DNA of 15,241 bases from an uncultured Ilumatobacter sp. (GCA_938049325.1 CALICC010000047.1:1-15241), one strand, 5' to 3'. Shown: positions 1 through 8,112, numbered from the stretch's first letter. Notes: generated by a model from the sequence alone, not told the origin. Numbers and translations are program-made.

Positions 1-561
1 GACGAGGCAGCGGTCATCGGGCCGCTGTTCCACGCCGCGATCGGGGCGTTCGCGAGCTTGCCGCGGTTCGTGATCGCGGCGGTCAGCGGGTACGCACTGG
101 GCGGCGGATGCGAGCTTGCACTCGGGTGTGATTACCGCATCGCGTCGGAGCGTGCGGTCTTCGGACAACCGGAGATTCTGCTCGGCATCATTCCCGGCGG
201 TGGCGGAACGCAACGCCTGGCGCGAGTGGTGGGACCGTCACGAGCCAAGGAGATGTGCATGACGGGGCGGCAAGTGAAGGCCGACGAAGCCTTGCGGATC
301 GGGTTGGCCGACGAAGTCGTCGCCCCTGACGAACTGCACGACCGCGCGTTGGCGCTCGCCGCCGACGTCGCCAAGGGTGCGTTGGTCGCGCAGGGCATCA
401 CGAAGCGGGTCATCGATGCCGGGCTCTCCGAGTCGCTCGAGGCTGGCCTCGCACTCGAAATCGACGGCTTCGTCGAAGTGTTCGGCAGCGACGACAGCCA
501 GATCGGCGTGGCGAGTTTCCTCGAGCACGGCCCGGGCAAGGCCGAATTCACCGGGCGTTGA
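1..561 (+). CDS. enoyl-CoA hydratase/isomerase (crotonase), 5'-truncated by window edge
   Basis: The reading frame is open from base 1 (DEAAVIGPLFHAAIGAF...) to TGA at 559-561. That gives 186 residues of what is normally a protein of about 260, so the real start lies upstream of the window; the TTG at 58 is internal. Crotonase signatures are clear. ALGGGCELALGCD forms the oxyanion hole and carries the first catalytic Glu, and FGQPEILLGIIPGGGGTQRL carries the second Glu and the conserved GGTQRL. Both glutamates used by hydratases such as mammalian mitochondrial ECHS1 are present, so true 2-trans-enoyl-CoA hydratase activity (fatty-acid beta-oxidation, cytoplasm) is likely, rather than one of the many crotonase-fold variants. 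The C-terminal helix ends SFLEHGPGKAEFTGR, a usual ending in which the tail packs on the trimer. The exact acyl-CoA substrate cannot be read from sequence. The gene converges on the MFS gene with an 8-bp gap. Confidence 0.93.
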   Translation, partial: DEAAVIGPLFHAAIGAFASLPRFVIAAVSGYALGGGCELALGCDYRIASERAVFGQPEILLGIIPGGGGTQRLARVVGPSRAKEMCMTGRQVKADEALRIGLADEVVAPDELHDRALALAADVAKGALVAQGITKRVIDAGLSESLEAGLALEIDGFVEVFGSDDSQIGVASFLEHGPGKAEFTGR

Positions 562-569
562 GCGAGCCG

Positions 570-1844
570 TCAGCGCTTCCCGCGTGCCCGACGGCCGCGC
601 GGGATCGTTGCGGCAACGTCCGCGTCAGGAGTGAGAGGTCGAGTGATCGACCACGCATCGCGGGCGAGCCATAAACCAACGCAGATCAACACCAGCATGG
701 AACCAGCGACGACCGAGTAGGCCGCGGTTCTGCCAAACGACTCGTAGACCTCGCCGGTCACCATCGCCATCACGCCCGCCATGAGAGCCTGGGATGCGCC
801 GAGCATGCCCTGTGCCCCCGCTTGGCGATCGTCAGGTACCACCATGCCGGCTGCCACGCCGGCTGCCGAGATCGTGGCTCCGTCGGACAGAGCATGCACC
901 ATCGCGAGGGCGAAGATCAGACCACCCGTCGGCAACAAGCCGTATCCGGTCAAGAATCCTGCGCCGGCGACGAGGCCGATCGTCGCGAGCTTGAATGGTC
1001 CGAAGGTCTGGGCCTTGCGGCCTCCCCATGGTCCGAGGAATACGAGCGGTACTGCGAACAGCGTGATGCCGAGATTCGCGATCCACTCGGCGGTTCCCAG
1101 TTCATCGTGCACCAGTGACCAGAGCGCATCGAACCCGCCGATCATGATGAACGCGACACCGGCGAGAATCGTCGCTCCGGCGAACGGTCGGATCTTGAGC
1201 AGGTCGAAGGCCAGACGATTCTGCGGTCGCGATTCGACGGCCGTTTCATCGACCGGGACGCGGGCCACGAACGGCAAGAGGATCAGTGCCGCGGCGCTGA
1301 CGACGAGGAACGGTGCGGGAATGCCGAACGGTCCGACGAGAATCGCGGAGATCGCTGGGCCCATTGCGAAGCCGAACACGTCGGCGGACAACAGTCGCCC
1401 GAGGTTGTTGCCGAGGTTGTCGGGGTCGGCGAGGATCACGATGCGCCGCACCGCTGGGCTGGCGGCCCCAACCCCGATGCCGTTGATGACGCGACCGATG
1501 ATGATCGGGGTGAGCGTGGTGCCGATGGCCATCAGGAGGAGCCCGGCGACACTGACCAACACGCCGACGACGACGACCTTGCGGGCGTGGCCGCGGTCGG
1601 CGTACGGGGCGATTGCCACCTGCGAGATGAAGCCCGACAAGAATCCGATCCCGATCACGTAGCCGATCTGCGATTCGGAGATTCCGTACTCGGTGTTGTA
1701 CTCGTCGACGATCGTGAACAGCACGCCGTAGCCCGCTGCCAGCATCGCGCTGAGTCCGCCGAAGGCGAACAGCATGGTCCACGGGGACGGACGGCTTGGC
1801 TCAGCGGTGTGAGCGCGCGTTGCTTCGTCCCCGCGCGTCGTCAT
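570..1844 (-). CDS. MFS transporter, 12-TM drug/metabolite antiporter type
   Basis: This is a 424-residue integral membrane protein. A polar N-terminus of about 24 residues is followed by alternating hydrophobic segments consistent with 12 helices. After TM2 there is a good MFS motif A, APYADRGHARKVVVVG (about 79-94, with D83, R84, R88 and K89). A degenerate copy, GPWGGRKAQTFG, sits at about 271-282 in the second half, as expected for the duplicated 6+6 fold. The cytoplasmic linker is about 195-220 (VDETAVESRPQNR). The tail is strongly basic (PRGRRARGKR). The family includes proton-coupled exporters and uptake carriers; the substrate cannot be told. ATG at 1844 is supported by a TAACGT box 6 nt upstream. 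The gene is convergent with the hydratase gene and lies downstream of, but 77 bp from, glgP on the same strand, so it probably has its own promoter. Confidence 0.88.
   Translation of the reverse strand: MTTRGDEATRAHTAEPSRPSPWTMLFAFGGLSAMLAAGYGVLFTIVDEYNTEYGISESQIGYVIGIGFLSGFISQVAIAPYADRGHARKVVVVGVLVSVAGLLLMAIGTTLTPIIIGRVINGIGVGAASPAVRRIVILADPDNLGNNLGRLLSADVFGFAMGPAISAILVGPFGIPAPFLVVSAAALILLPFVARVPVDETAVESRPQNRLAFDLLKIRPFAGATILAGVAFIMIGGFDALWSLVHDELGTAEWIANLGITLFAVPLVFLGPWGGRKAQTFGPFKLATIGLVAGAGFLTGYGLLPTGGLIFALAMVHALSDGATISAAGVAAGMVVPDDRQAGAQGMLGASQALMAGVMAMVTGEVYESFGRTAAYSVVAGSMLVLICVGLWLARDAWSITRPLTPDADVAATIPRGRRARGKR
578..604. terminator. GC-rich hairpin downstream of the enoyl-CoA hydratase gene, possible terminator
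   Basis: The arms TCCCGCG (578-584) and CGCGGGA (598-604) pair perfectly, and an inner GCC/GGC can extend the stem. The hairpin begins 17 nt after the hydratase stop. A second small stem, GTTG-CGG-CAAC, follows at 606-616. There is no T-tract, which is common for terminators in high-GC actinobacteria. The hairpin lies inside the 3' end of the opposite-strand MFS gene, where it encodes part of an arginine-rich tail, so it could instead be a by-product of that coding sequence. Confidence 0.3.
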
Positions 1845-1850
1845 ACTCCG

Positions 1851-1856
1851 ACGTTA
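1851..1856 (-). promoter_or_regulatory. -10 element (TAACGT) for the MFS gene, leaderless start
   Basis: On the minus strand TAACGT fits the actinobacterial TANNNT -10 consensus and ends 6 nt before the ATG. Transcription would therefore begin at or beside the start codon. I see no convincing -35. The GGAG 1 nt before the ATG is too close to act as a Shine-Dalgarno site. Confidence 0.5.
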
Positions 1857-1921
1857 CTTCCGTCGAACCCTGGCCACCCTCCCGGTATCTGGCAAGGTCG
1901 TCGGAAGTTCGGGCGAGGCGA

Positions 1922-4396
1922 CTAGCCGTGCGCCGTGAGGCCGGTTTCGTAGATGCTGCTGAGGCCGGCGTGCGTGGGGAGCGCACGAATGGTCGCTCCC
2001 CAGGGTCCGGCACCGGCGGGGGTGAACTGGCCGAGGTAGTCGCCGTTGTCGACCCGCTCCATCGCAATCGTTTCGGAACGGGACCGATCGACGTGGCCAG
2101 CACTGTCGAGCGGACCGTGGACGATCTGGACGACGATCTCGTCGTGGCTCATCTGGCCTGGGTCGAGACGTGCACGAATCTCCCGGACGACTCCGGCAGG
2201 ACCGTCGGCGAATCCGTCGGAACGTCCGGCGGTGATGCGAACGTCGCTCCATACGCCGGCGACGCCGTGTCGCCATGCCGCGAGGTCGCGTGCAGCCGCA
2301 GCGTTGTCGGCCACGGCCGCGTCGGCGGCCAGTGCGGCGGGTTCGTACAGCTTCGTCGTGTAGTCACGAACCATTCGCCCGGCGATCACGTTCCACCCAA
2401 GCGTGGTCCAGTTGTGCTTGATCGAATCGATCCAGCCGTGCGGCAAGCCATCGTCGCCTCGGTCGTAGAACAGGGGGATCACCCGTTGCTCGATGACCTC
2501 GAAGGTGGCGGAGGCCTCACGTTCGTCGCGGCGAGCGTCGTCGGGGTCATCCTCGAACGAGGGGAGGTCGAACCCGTTGAGACCGTCGGACATCTCGTCC
2601 CACCAACCGTCGCGGATCGAACAGTTGAGGACGCCGTTCAGCGCTGCCTTCATCCCGCTGGTGCCGCATGCCTCCATCGGTCGTCGGGGCGTGTTCAGCC
2701 ACACGTCGCATCCGTGGTACATCGCTCGGGCGATGCCGATGTCGTAGTCGGGGATGAAGACGAATCGATGGCGAACGTCGGCGTCACGAGTCAGGTGTTG
2801 GATTTCCTGCATCAAGGTCTTGCCGGGGTGATCCGCAGGATGTGCCTTCCCTGCGAACACGAACTGAATGGGGCGGTCGGCGTGGAGGAGCAGACCCTTC
2901 AGGCGATCGAGTTGGCTGAGCAGGAGATTGGCGCGCTTGTAGGTGGCGAAGCGACGCGCGAAGCCGATCGTGAGGACGTCAGGGTCGAGGAGGTCGCTGC
3001 CGAGCTTGTCGCGAACGAGCTCGACGAGTTCCTGTCGGCCCGAGCGGCGCAAGCCCCAGATGTCGGCGTTGTCGATGTGCGACACTCGCTCGAACGCGCC
3101 CCGATCCGCGAGGTGCCACTCGTTGCCGACCACATCGGACAACAATTCGTCGACTGCGTCGCTGACCCAGGTACGCGCGTGGACGCCGTTCGTGATGTGG
3201 TCGATCGGAGTCTCGATCGGTGACAGGTCGGGCCACATGCCACTGAACATCTCGCGGGCGACCGACCCGTGCAACGCGGCGACGCCGTTGCGTCGCGAGG
3301 CCAGTCGGAGACCCATCACCGCCATGTTGAACTTGCCGTCGGGTTCGTCGGCTCGTGCGCCGAGGTCGAAGAGCTCGTCGAACGAGATGCCGAGCGACGG
3401 CGCGAAGTCCGCGAAGTACGTCTCGAACAGGTCACGCGGGAAACGGTCGATGCCGGCCGGGACCGGTGTGTGTGTCGTGAAGACACCACCAGCTCGAACC
3501 GCCTCGATCGCTTCGGGGAACGACAACCCGCGCTCGACCCACTCGCGGACTCGCTCGAGTCCGAGGAAGCCGGCGTGGCCCTCGTTCATGTGGAAGACCT
3601 GCGGATCGAGGTCGAGTGCGCGCAGGGCCCGGACGCCGCCGATGCCGAGCACGATCTCCTGGCGGAGGCGGTGCTGTTCGTCGCCGCCGTACAGACGGTT
3701 CGTCACCGCAACAGCTTCGGGCGAATTGCCGGCCACGTTCGTGTCGAGGAGGAAGAGCTGAATCCGTCCGACATCGACTCGCCAGACCTGTACCGACGCA
3801 GTCACACCCGCCAGGTCGACCTCGACGACGACGCCGGTATTGACCAGACCGAGCGTGTCGGGGTCGATCCGATCATTGCGTTCCTGCTGCCACCCGTCGG
3901 CGCTGAAGAACTGGCGGAAGTAGCCCTCGGCATAGAGCAGACCGACACCGATCAGCGGCACACCGAGGTCGGATGATGCCTTCAGGTGGTCGCCTGCGAG
4001 TACCCCGAGGCCACCGGAGTACTGCGGGAGCGCCTCGGTGATCCCGAACTCTGGCGAGAAGTACGCAATGCTGCGAAGCGGCGATTGGCGGTCGGCAAAC
4101 CAGGAGCGCCCACTCAACGCCTCGATCAACCTCTCATCGGCTGCCTGGACGGCCTTCACGAACGCCGGATCGGCGGCGAGCTCACTCCACCGTGCGGGTG
4201 GGGTGCGACGAACGAGATCGGTCGGGTGCTGGCCGGTCCGGCGCCACGAACGCTCACCCCGTCGCCGGTCGACGCGATCGAAGACGCCCGCGAGCTCGCG
4301 ATCCCATGCCCAATGGAGGTTCGCGGCGAGGTGCGGAAGTGCCGACAGGGGAGCGGGAATCACACTCGTGACGTTGAAGCGGTGGCTGGGAATCAT
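1922..4396 (-). CDS. glgP: alpha-glucan phosphorylase (glycogen phosphorylase)
   Basis: This 824-residue enzyme phosphorolyses alpha-1,4-glucan ends to glucose-1-phosphate. It starts with the DUF3417-type region (LPHLAANLHWAWD, about 20-32) typical of the short bacterial/archaeal phosphorylases (TIGR02094 group) rather than E. coli GlgP. Catalytic landmarks are SIAYFSPEFGITEALPQYSG at about 109-128, GGLGVLAGDHLKASSDLG (about 128-145), FHMNEGHAGF (268-277), FTTHTPVPAG (306-315), ITNGVHARTW (401-410) and FARRFATYKR (479-488). The PLP segment is EACGTSGMKAALNG (575-588), with K583 as the predicted Schiff-base lysine. The loop after it reads GLNGFDLPS; many family members have NGWAI there. The C-terminal part, about 690-824, is an Ala-rich segment followed by a beta-type tail domain. 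The frame stays open far upstream through the neighbouring gene, but homology begins at MIPSHRF, so ATG 4396 is the start. It lies 41 bp after the GT4 gene on the same strand, likely co-transcribed. Confidence 0.95.
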   Translation of the reverse strand: MIPSHRFNVTSVIPAPLSALPHLAANLHWAWDRELAGVFDRVDRRRGERSWRRTGQHPTDLVRRTPPARWSELAADPAFVKAVQAADERLIEALSGRSWFADRQSPLRSIAYFSPEFGITEALPQYSGGLGVLAGDHLKASSDLGVPLIGVGLLYAEGYFRQFFSADGWQQERNDRIDPDTLGLVNTGVVVEVDLAGVTASVQVWRVDVGRIQLFLLDTNVAGNSPEAVAVTNRLYGGDEQHRLRQEIVLGIGGVRALRALDLDPQVFHMNEGHAGFLGLERVREWVERGLSFPEAIEAVRAGGVFTTHTPVPAGIDRFPRDLFETYFADFAPSLGISFDELFDLGARADEPDGKFNMAVMGLRLASRRNGVAALHGSVAREMFSGMWPDLSPIETPIDHITNGVHARTWVSDAVDELLSDVVGNEWHLADRGAFERVSHIDNADIWGLRRSGRQELVELVRDKLGSDLLDPDVLTIGFARRFATYKRANLLLSQLDRLKGLLLHADRPIQFVFAGKAHPADHPGKTLMQEIQHLTRDADVRHRFVFIPDYDIGIARAMYHGCDVWLNTPRRPMEACGTSGMKAALNGVLNCSIRDGWWDEMSDGLNGFDLPSFEDDPDDARRDEREASATFEVIEQRVIPLFYDRGDDGLPHGWIDSIKHNWTTLGWNVIAGRMVRDYTTKLYEPAALAADAAVADNAAAARDLAAWRHGVAGVWSDVRITAGRSDGFADGPAGVVREIRARLDPGQMSHDEIVVQIVHGPLDSAGHVDRSRSETIAMERVDNGDYLGQFTPAGAGPWGATIRALPTHAGLSSIYETGLTAHG

Positions 4397-4404
4397 CGCC
4401 CCGC

Positions 4405-4410
4405 AGGGTA
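4405..4410 (-). promoter_or_regulatory. possible internal -10 (TACCCT) before glgP
   Basis: TACCCT (TANNNT) on the minus strand ends 8 nt before the glgP ATG, inside the 41-bp gap behind the GT4 gene. glgP may therefore have its own leaderless transcript in addition to read-through. No matching -35 is evident. Confidence 0.35.
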
Positions 4411-4437
4411 ACGCTGTCAGCGGTGCGCCGAATCGAG

Positions 4438-5619
4438 CTATCGGCGCTCGATGCGGTGCATCGTGATCGCCGCGTCGTAGACGTACGCGATCGATTCCGC
4501 GATCGCGTGCCAGGCGTATTTCTCTTCGATCAGTGCGCGAGCGTTGCGCGTGAGCCGCTGCGCCAGGTCGTTGTCGGTGAGCACCATCTCGACGCAACGG
4601 GCCAGGTCGTCGGGGTTGCCGGGCTCGAATGTGAGTCCAGCGTCGGTCCCCGAGATCAACTCGGCGAGTCCGCCGGTGTGCGCAACGATGAGCGGCGCGC
4701 CAGCGGCGAGTGCTTCCAACGCGACGAGGCCGAATGGCTCGTAGAGCGACGGGATCACCACGCAGCCCGCGCGGTTGATGAGGCCCCGAAGCGCACTGTC
4801 GTGGAGGAAGCCGGGGAGATCGATCAGATCGCTCACTCCTTCGACGTCGATCTGTGTCTGGAGCTCGGGGAGGTAGCTGCCACGGCCTGCGATCGTGCAC
4901 GACACGTCCGGGATCAGCGTGCGCAGTGTGGTCATCGAGCGGGCGAGCACTTGGAAGCCCTTCTCGTACTGCACTCGGCCCCACGACACGATCAGCGGGC
5001 CACGCGCCGCAGGGTCGTCGTGGCCGTCCCACAGCGCTGGGTCGATCCCATTGGGAATTCGAACGACTTGTTGAGGGACGAGCTCGAATCCGTCGACGAG
5101 CTGATCGACCATGAAGCGTGTCGATGCAATGAGACGGTTGGCTCTGAATGCGAGCCACCATTCGATCGAGTTGACGTCGGTGGGTTCGCCCTTCGGCAGG
5201 TTGCCGCCGTGGCGGACGCGCTCGGTCCCGTGCATCGTCAAGACGAACGGCGCATCGTGACGTCGCGCGAGCGTGTCGGCGGCCCACCCGATACGCCAGT
5301 CGTGACCGTGCACCACGTCGGGAACCCAGTCGGTGAGCGGTGAGTCGGCATCGGTCATCAGCTGCACGAAGGCGTGGTTGGCCGATGACGTCAGCGCGAT
5401 GAATCGTTCGTCGGGGATGTGGGGAAAGTCGATGCTGGCTCGAAAGACGCGTACCGCCCCGGTGCGCTCGGCGCGTTCGTCGGCGTGGCGATCGGCAACG
5501 GTCAGCACGACCACGTCGTGTCCTGCAGCTGCGAGCGCCTGGCTGAGACCATCGACATGTGCAGCTGTGCCGCCCGACTGGCGGGGAGGAAAGTCCCAAG
5601 TCAGCATGAGTACCCGCAC
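4438..5619 (-). CDS. GT4-family glycosyltransferase, probable glycogen synthase
   Basis: This 393-residue GT-B enzyme, counted from GTG 5619, has an N-terminal Rossmann domain beginning VRVLMLTWDFPPRQSGG. The motif HGHDW (104-108) follows, then MHGTE and SIEWWLAFRANRLIASTRFM (151-170). The donor domain has SWGRVQYEKGF with R215 and K220 as phosphate-binding residues, and the retaining GT4 E-x7-E signature YEPFGLVALEA (E294, E302), then HTGGLAELI. The NSIEWW and EPFGLVALEA segments resemble, from memory, the archaeal-type glycogen synthases more than E. coli GlgA (GT5). The expected reaction is transfer of glucose from ADP- or UDP-glucose to a glucan non-reducing end; the donor cannot be fixed from sequence. 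Position beside glgP and opposite glgB supports the role. The frame is open to 5781, but family alignment and a TACGGT box 7 nt upstream favour GTG 5619; ATG 5607 is the alternative. A GlgM-like maltose-1-phosphate synthase is possible but less well matched. Confidence 0.85.
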   Translation of the reverse strand: MRVLMLTWDFPPRQSGGTAAHVDGLSQALAAAGHDVVVLTVADRHADERAERTGAVRVFRASIDFPHIPDERFIALTSSANHAFVQLMTDADSPLTDWVPDVVHGHDWRIGWAADTLARRHDAPFVLTMHGTERVRHGGNLPKGEPTDVNSIEWWLAFRANRLIASTRFMVDQLVDGFELVPQQVVRIPNGIDPALWDGHDDPAARGPLIVSWGRVQYEKGFQVLARSMTTLRTLIPDVSCTIAGRGSYLPELQTQIDVEGVSDLIDLPGFLHDSALRGLINRAGCVVIPSLYEPFGLVALEALAAGAPLIVAHTGGLAELISGTDAGLTFEPGNPDDLARCVEMVLTDNDLAQRLTRNARALIEEKYAWHAIAESIAYVYDAAITMHRIERR

Positions 5620-5626
5620 CTTCCAG

Positions 5627-5632
5627 ACCGTA
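5627..5632 (-). promoter_or_regulatory. -10 element (TACGGT) for the GT4-glgP unit
   Basis: TACGGT on the minus strand ends 7 nt before the proposed GTG start at 5619, a leaderless arrangement. It lies in the roughly 70-bp divergent region shared with glgB. No clear -35 is seen. Confidence 0.5.
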
Positions 5633-5674
5633 GCGCTGGGATTCGGTTGCGACGGCCATCGCTCCACGAGTGAG

Positions 5675-5680
5675 TACTGT
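5675..5680 (+). promoter_or_regulatory. -10 element (TACTGT) for glgB
   Basis: TACTGT ends 8 nt before the glgB ATG at 5689. The in-frame stop TGA at 5671-5673 rules out a much longer N-terminus. A TTGCGA at 5647-5652 resembles a -35, but its 22-nt spacing is too long to trust. Transcripts from here and from the opposite-strand box at 5627-5632 diverge, so the two glycogen units could be co-regulated. Confidence 0.42.
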
Positions 5681-5688
5681 GGCGCTCG

Positions 5689-7599
5689 ATGGTCGCATCC
5701 TCTTCGCTCATTGGCGAGCTCGATCTCCACCTGTTCGGGGAGGGAAGCCATCGCCGATTGTGGGAGCTCCTCGGCCCGCAAGCTGTTGGCCAGCGCCCCG
5801 GCGGCGTCTGGGCGGTCCAGTTCACGGTGTGGGCCCCGAACGCTCGAGCGGTCGCCGTGGTCGGCGACTGGAACGACTGGAAGGCCGAGCCGCTGAAAGA
5901 GGTCGACAGCGACGGCCCGAGCGGGCTCTGGACGGTCGTGTCGAATGCTCCGCAGTCAGGGCACTGCTACAAGTACGAGATCACGACGTCTGAGGGGCGC
6001 ACGATTCGCAAAGCCGACCCGATGGCGCGTCAGACCGAGCGACCGCCCAGCGATGCGAGTGTCGTGCCGAGCTTCGACGAGTACGAGTGGGCCGACGACG
6101 ACTGGATGTCCGGACGCCACGCCACGGTCGACGGGGCGGCACCGTTGCGGATCTACGAGTTACACCTCGGTTCCTGGCGGCGCACGGTCGACGAGTGGGA
6201 CCAGCTGGCCACCGAGGTGGGACAACACGTCGCCCGACTCGGGTTCACCCACGTCGAGTTGCTTCCGGTAGCGGAGCACCCATTCGGCGGGTCATGGGGC
6301 TACCAGGTGTCGGGGTACTACGCGCCCACTGCACGCTTCGGTGACCCGACCGGATGCCGCCGATTCGTCGACACGCTGCATCAACAGGGCATCGGGGTGA
6401 TTCTCGACTGGGTGCCCGCGCACTTCCCGAAAGACGAGTGGAGTCTCGGTCGATTCGACGGTACGGCGTTGTACGAGCACCCGGATCCTCGGCGGGGGGA
6501 ACATCCCGACTGGGGCACCTACGTGTTCAACTTCGGCCGCAACGAGGTGCGCAACTTCCTGATTGCGAACGCGCTCTACTGGCTCGACGAGTTTCACATC
6601 GACGGTCTTCGGGTCGATGCGGTTGCCTCGATGCTGTACCTCGACTACTCGCGCGGTCCTGGCGAGTGGACCACGAACGAGCACGGCGGTCGGGAGAACC
6701 TCGATGCGATCCGGCTGTTGCAGGAGACCAACACCGTTGTCGGCGAAGAGTTTCCGGACGTGATGATGATCGCCGAGGAGTCAACCGCGTGGCCAGGTGT
6801 GACGCATTCGGTCGCGAGTGGAGGTCTGGGGTTCAGCCACAAGTGGAATCTCGGCTGGATGCACGATTCCCTCGGCTACATGGAGCACGAGCCGGTGCAT
6901 CGATCGCACCATCACAACGAGATGACGTTTGCACAGCTTTACGCGTACAACGAACGCTTCGTGCTGCCGCTCAGCCACGACGAGGTTGTCCACGGCAAGG
7001 GCAGCTTGTTGAACAAGATCGGTGGCGACGACTGGCAGCGCTTTGCCGGACTCCGAGCGCTGTTCGCGTGGCAGTGGTCGGTTCCGGGCGCGCCGCTCGT
7101 GTTCATGGGCGCCGAACTGGCGCCGTGGCAGGAGTGGAACGATGCAGCCGAACTGCCGTGGCATCTGCTCGACCACCCGTCGCACCGCGGCGTGCACGAT
7201 GTCATGGCGGCGATGAACCGATCAGCGGACTCCCACCCGGCGATGTGGAGCCGAGACAACGACCCGGGCGGTTTCCAATGGCTCGACGCCGACGACGCCA
7301 AGCACTCCATGTACTCGTTCTTGCGATGGGGGGATCACGGCGCTGCTGCGGTGGCCTGCATCGCCAACTTCACACCCGTGCCGCGACCCGGGTATCGCGT
7401 CGGGCTGCCCTGGGTCGGCGAATGGGAGGTTGTGCTCGACACCGACGAAGCGACCTGGTGGGGGAGTGGTCACCGTTCCGGATCGCCCGTGGTCGCAACC
7501 GAAGACGAGCCGTGGCAGCAGCAGCCCGCATCGGCCGTCACCGACGTCGGCCCGATGTCGATGCTGTGGCTCGCGAGCCCGGCTCGTCCAGCCGACTGA
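5689..7599 (+). CDS. glgB: 1,4-alpha-glucan branching enzyme (GH13)
   Basis: This 636-residue enzyme cleaves alpha-1,4-glucan and re-attaches the segment by an alpha-1,6 bond. A CBM48-type beta-sandwich covers about 40-105 (VQFTVWAPNARAVAVVGDWN). The GH13 barrel starts near 150 (LRIYELHLGSWRR). All four conserved regions are present: VILDWVPAHFP (237-247), GLRVDAVASMLYLDYSR with nucleophile D310, MMIAEESTAWPGV with acid/base E363, and LPLSHDEVVHGKGSLLNK with D431. The spacings 53 and 68 between these residues equal those of E. coli GlgB (D405/E458/D526), and the order EVVHGKGSL is diagnostic for branching enzymes rather than GlgX or TreZ. It lacks the long extra N-terminal N1 domain of E. coli and mycobacterial GlgB, hence the shorter length. 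The C-terminal beta domain is about 530-636. ATG 5689 is the only good start. It is a single gene, divergent from the GT4-glgP unit and convergent with the SRPBCC gene. Confidence 0.97.
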   Translation: MVASSSLIGELDLHLFGEGSHRRLWELLGPQAVGQRPGGVWAVQFTVWAPNARAVAVVGDWNDWKAEPLKEVDSDGPSGLWTVVSNAPQSGHCYKYEITTSEGRTIRKADPMARQTERPPSDASVVPSFDEYEWADDDWMSGRHATVDGAAPLRIYELHLGSWRRTVDEWDQLATEVGQHVARLGFTHVELLPVAEHPFGGSWGYQVSGYYAPTARFGDPTGCRRFVDTLHQQGIGVILDWVPAHFPKDEWSLGRFDGTALYEHPDPRRGEHPDWGTYVFNFGRNEVRNFLIANALYWLDEFHIDGLRVDAVASMLYLDYSRGPGEWTTNEHGGRENLDAIRLLQETNTVVGEEFPDVMMIAEESTAWPGVTHSVASGGLGFSHKWNLGWMHDSLGYMEHEPVHRSHHHNEMTFAQLYAYNERFVLPLSHDEVVHGKGSLLNKIGGDDWQRFAGLRALFAWQWSVPGAPLVFMGAELAPWQEWNDAAELPWHLLDHPSHRGVHDVMAAMNRSADSHPAMWSRDNDPGGFQWLDADDAKHSMYSFLRWGDHGAAAVACIANFTPVPRPGYRVGLPWVGEWEVVLDTDEATWWGSGHRSGSPVVATEDEPWQQQPASAVTDVGPMSMLWLASPARPAD

Positions 7600-7605
7600 G
7601 GTCTG

Positions 7606-7639
7606 GAGCAACAGCGGGCGACGCCGGGCTGGTCAGCTC
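7606..7639. terminator. weak interrupted hairpin between glgB and the SRPBCC gene
   Basis: This 34-nt region between convergent genes has nested pairing: GAGC/GCTC outside, AGC/GCT next, and GGC-gac-GCC inside, with small bulges. It has no T-tract and overlaps the last codons of the SRPBCC gene. It may be a shared bidirectional terminator, but the evidence is thin. Confidence 0.22.
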
Positions 7640-8112
7640 GACTCGACGAGCTTCTTGAGGCGCTTGAGGTTTCGTCGCCAGATCGGGCCGAGCACCAGCT
7701 TGCCTCCGACGATCTCGCCGAGGCGCCCACCGAAAAACCACGGGAAGTCGAGGTCTTCGATCCAGGTGAAGCGAGTGCGCTGTCCGCTGTCGAGCGGCTC
7801 GACGTGCAGCACGCCGCTTCCGGTGACCATGCCGGTGTGCTTCACGCCCATCGCTCCGTCGGTGGCGGATCGATCGCCAGTGGCGTCGACTGCTGGCTGC
7901 CACTGCGTGATCTCCATCTCGTCGGTGAGGCGGATGGGCCCGATCTTCGTATCGCAGAGGAACGCCGTGCCGACACCGCGCGTCTGGTCGGTCTGGAACC
8001 GAATCGCAACAGCGTCGGCCATCCATTCGATGTGATCCTCGATGGGTTCGATGACGTTCCACACCGTTTCCGGGGTCGCGTCGATATCGATCGAGACCGT
8101 GACGTCGCTCAT
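7633..8112 (-). CDS. SRPBCC (START/polyketide-cyclase-like) family protein
   Basis: This 159-residue cytoplasmic protein has the helix-grip pattern. It opens SDVTVSIDIDATPETVWNVI, the usual first strand plus helix of SRPBCC proteins. Alternating strands follow, including GVGTAFLCDTKIGPIRLTDEMEI (about 47-69, split across strands) and RTRFTWIEDLDFPW (about 112-125). It ends in the long amphipathic C-terminal helix LVLGPIWRRNLKRLKKLVES that lines the ligand pocket. Members bind hydrophobic ligands or act as cyclases/aromatases; nothing here identifies the ligand. It follows galT on the same strand after 20 bp with neither a Shine-Dalgarno site nor a TANNNT box, so it is probably translated from the galT transcript. 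A functional link to galactose metabolism is not established. Confidence 0.82.
   Translation of the reverse strand: MSDVTVSIDIDATPETVWNVIEPIEDHIEWMADAVAIRFQTDQTRGVGTAFLCDTKIGPIRLTDEMEITQWQPAVDATGDRSATDGAMGVKHTGMVTGSGVLHVEPLDSGQRTRFTWIEDLDFPWFFGGRLGEIVGGKLVLGPIWRRNLKRLKKLVESS

Noticed and set aside
781..1662. 293-codon plus-strand frame opposite the MFS gene
   Set aside because: The minus strand has MFS motif A and 12 hydrophobic segments; this frame is a shadow.
1796..3223. 475-codon plus-strand frame opposite glgP
   Set aside because: It is the antisense frame of a well-supported gene, with no recognisable domain; the codon pattern mirrors glgP.
5647..5652. TTGCGA as the -35 of glgB
   Set aside because: The spacer to TACTGT is 22 nt, outside the workable range.
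4397..5698. The glgP reading frame stays open for 434 more codons, through the whole GT4 gene
   Set aside because: The extra part is an Arg/Pro/His-rich low-complexity translation in the wrong frame of the GT4 gene. Phosphorylase homology begins at MIPSHRF, so this is a high-GC artefact, not a fusion.
6354..7658. 434-codon frame overlapping glgB on the same strand
   Set aside because: It is Arg-rich, has no motifs, and lies within a frame carrying all GH13 catalytic regions.
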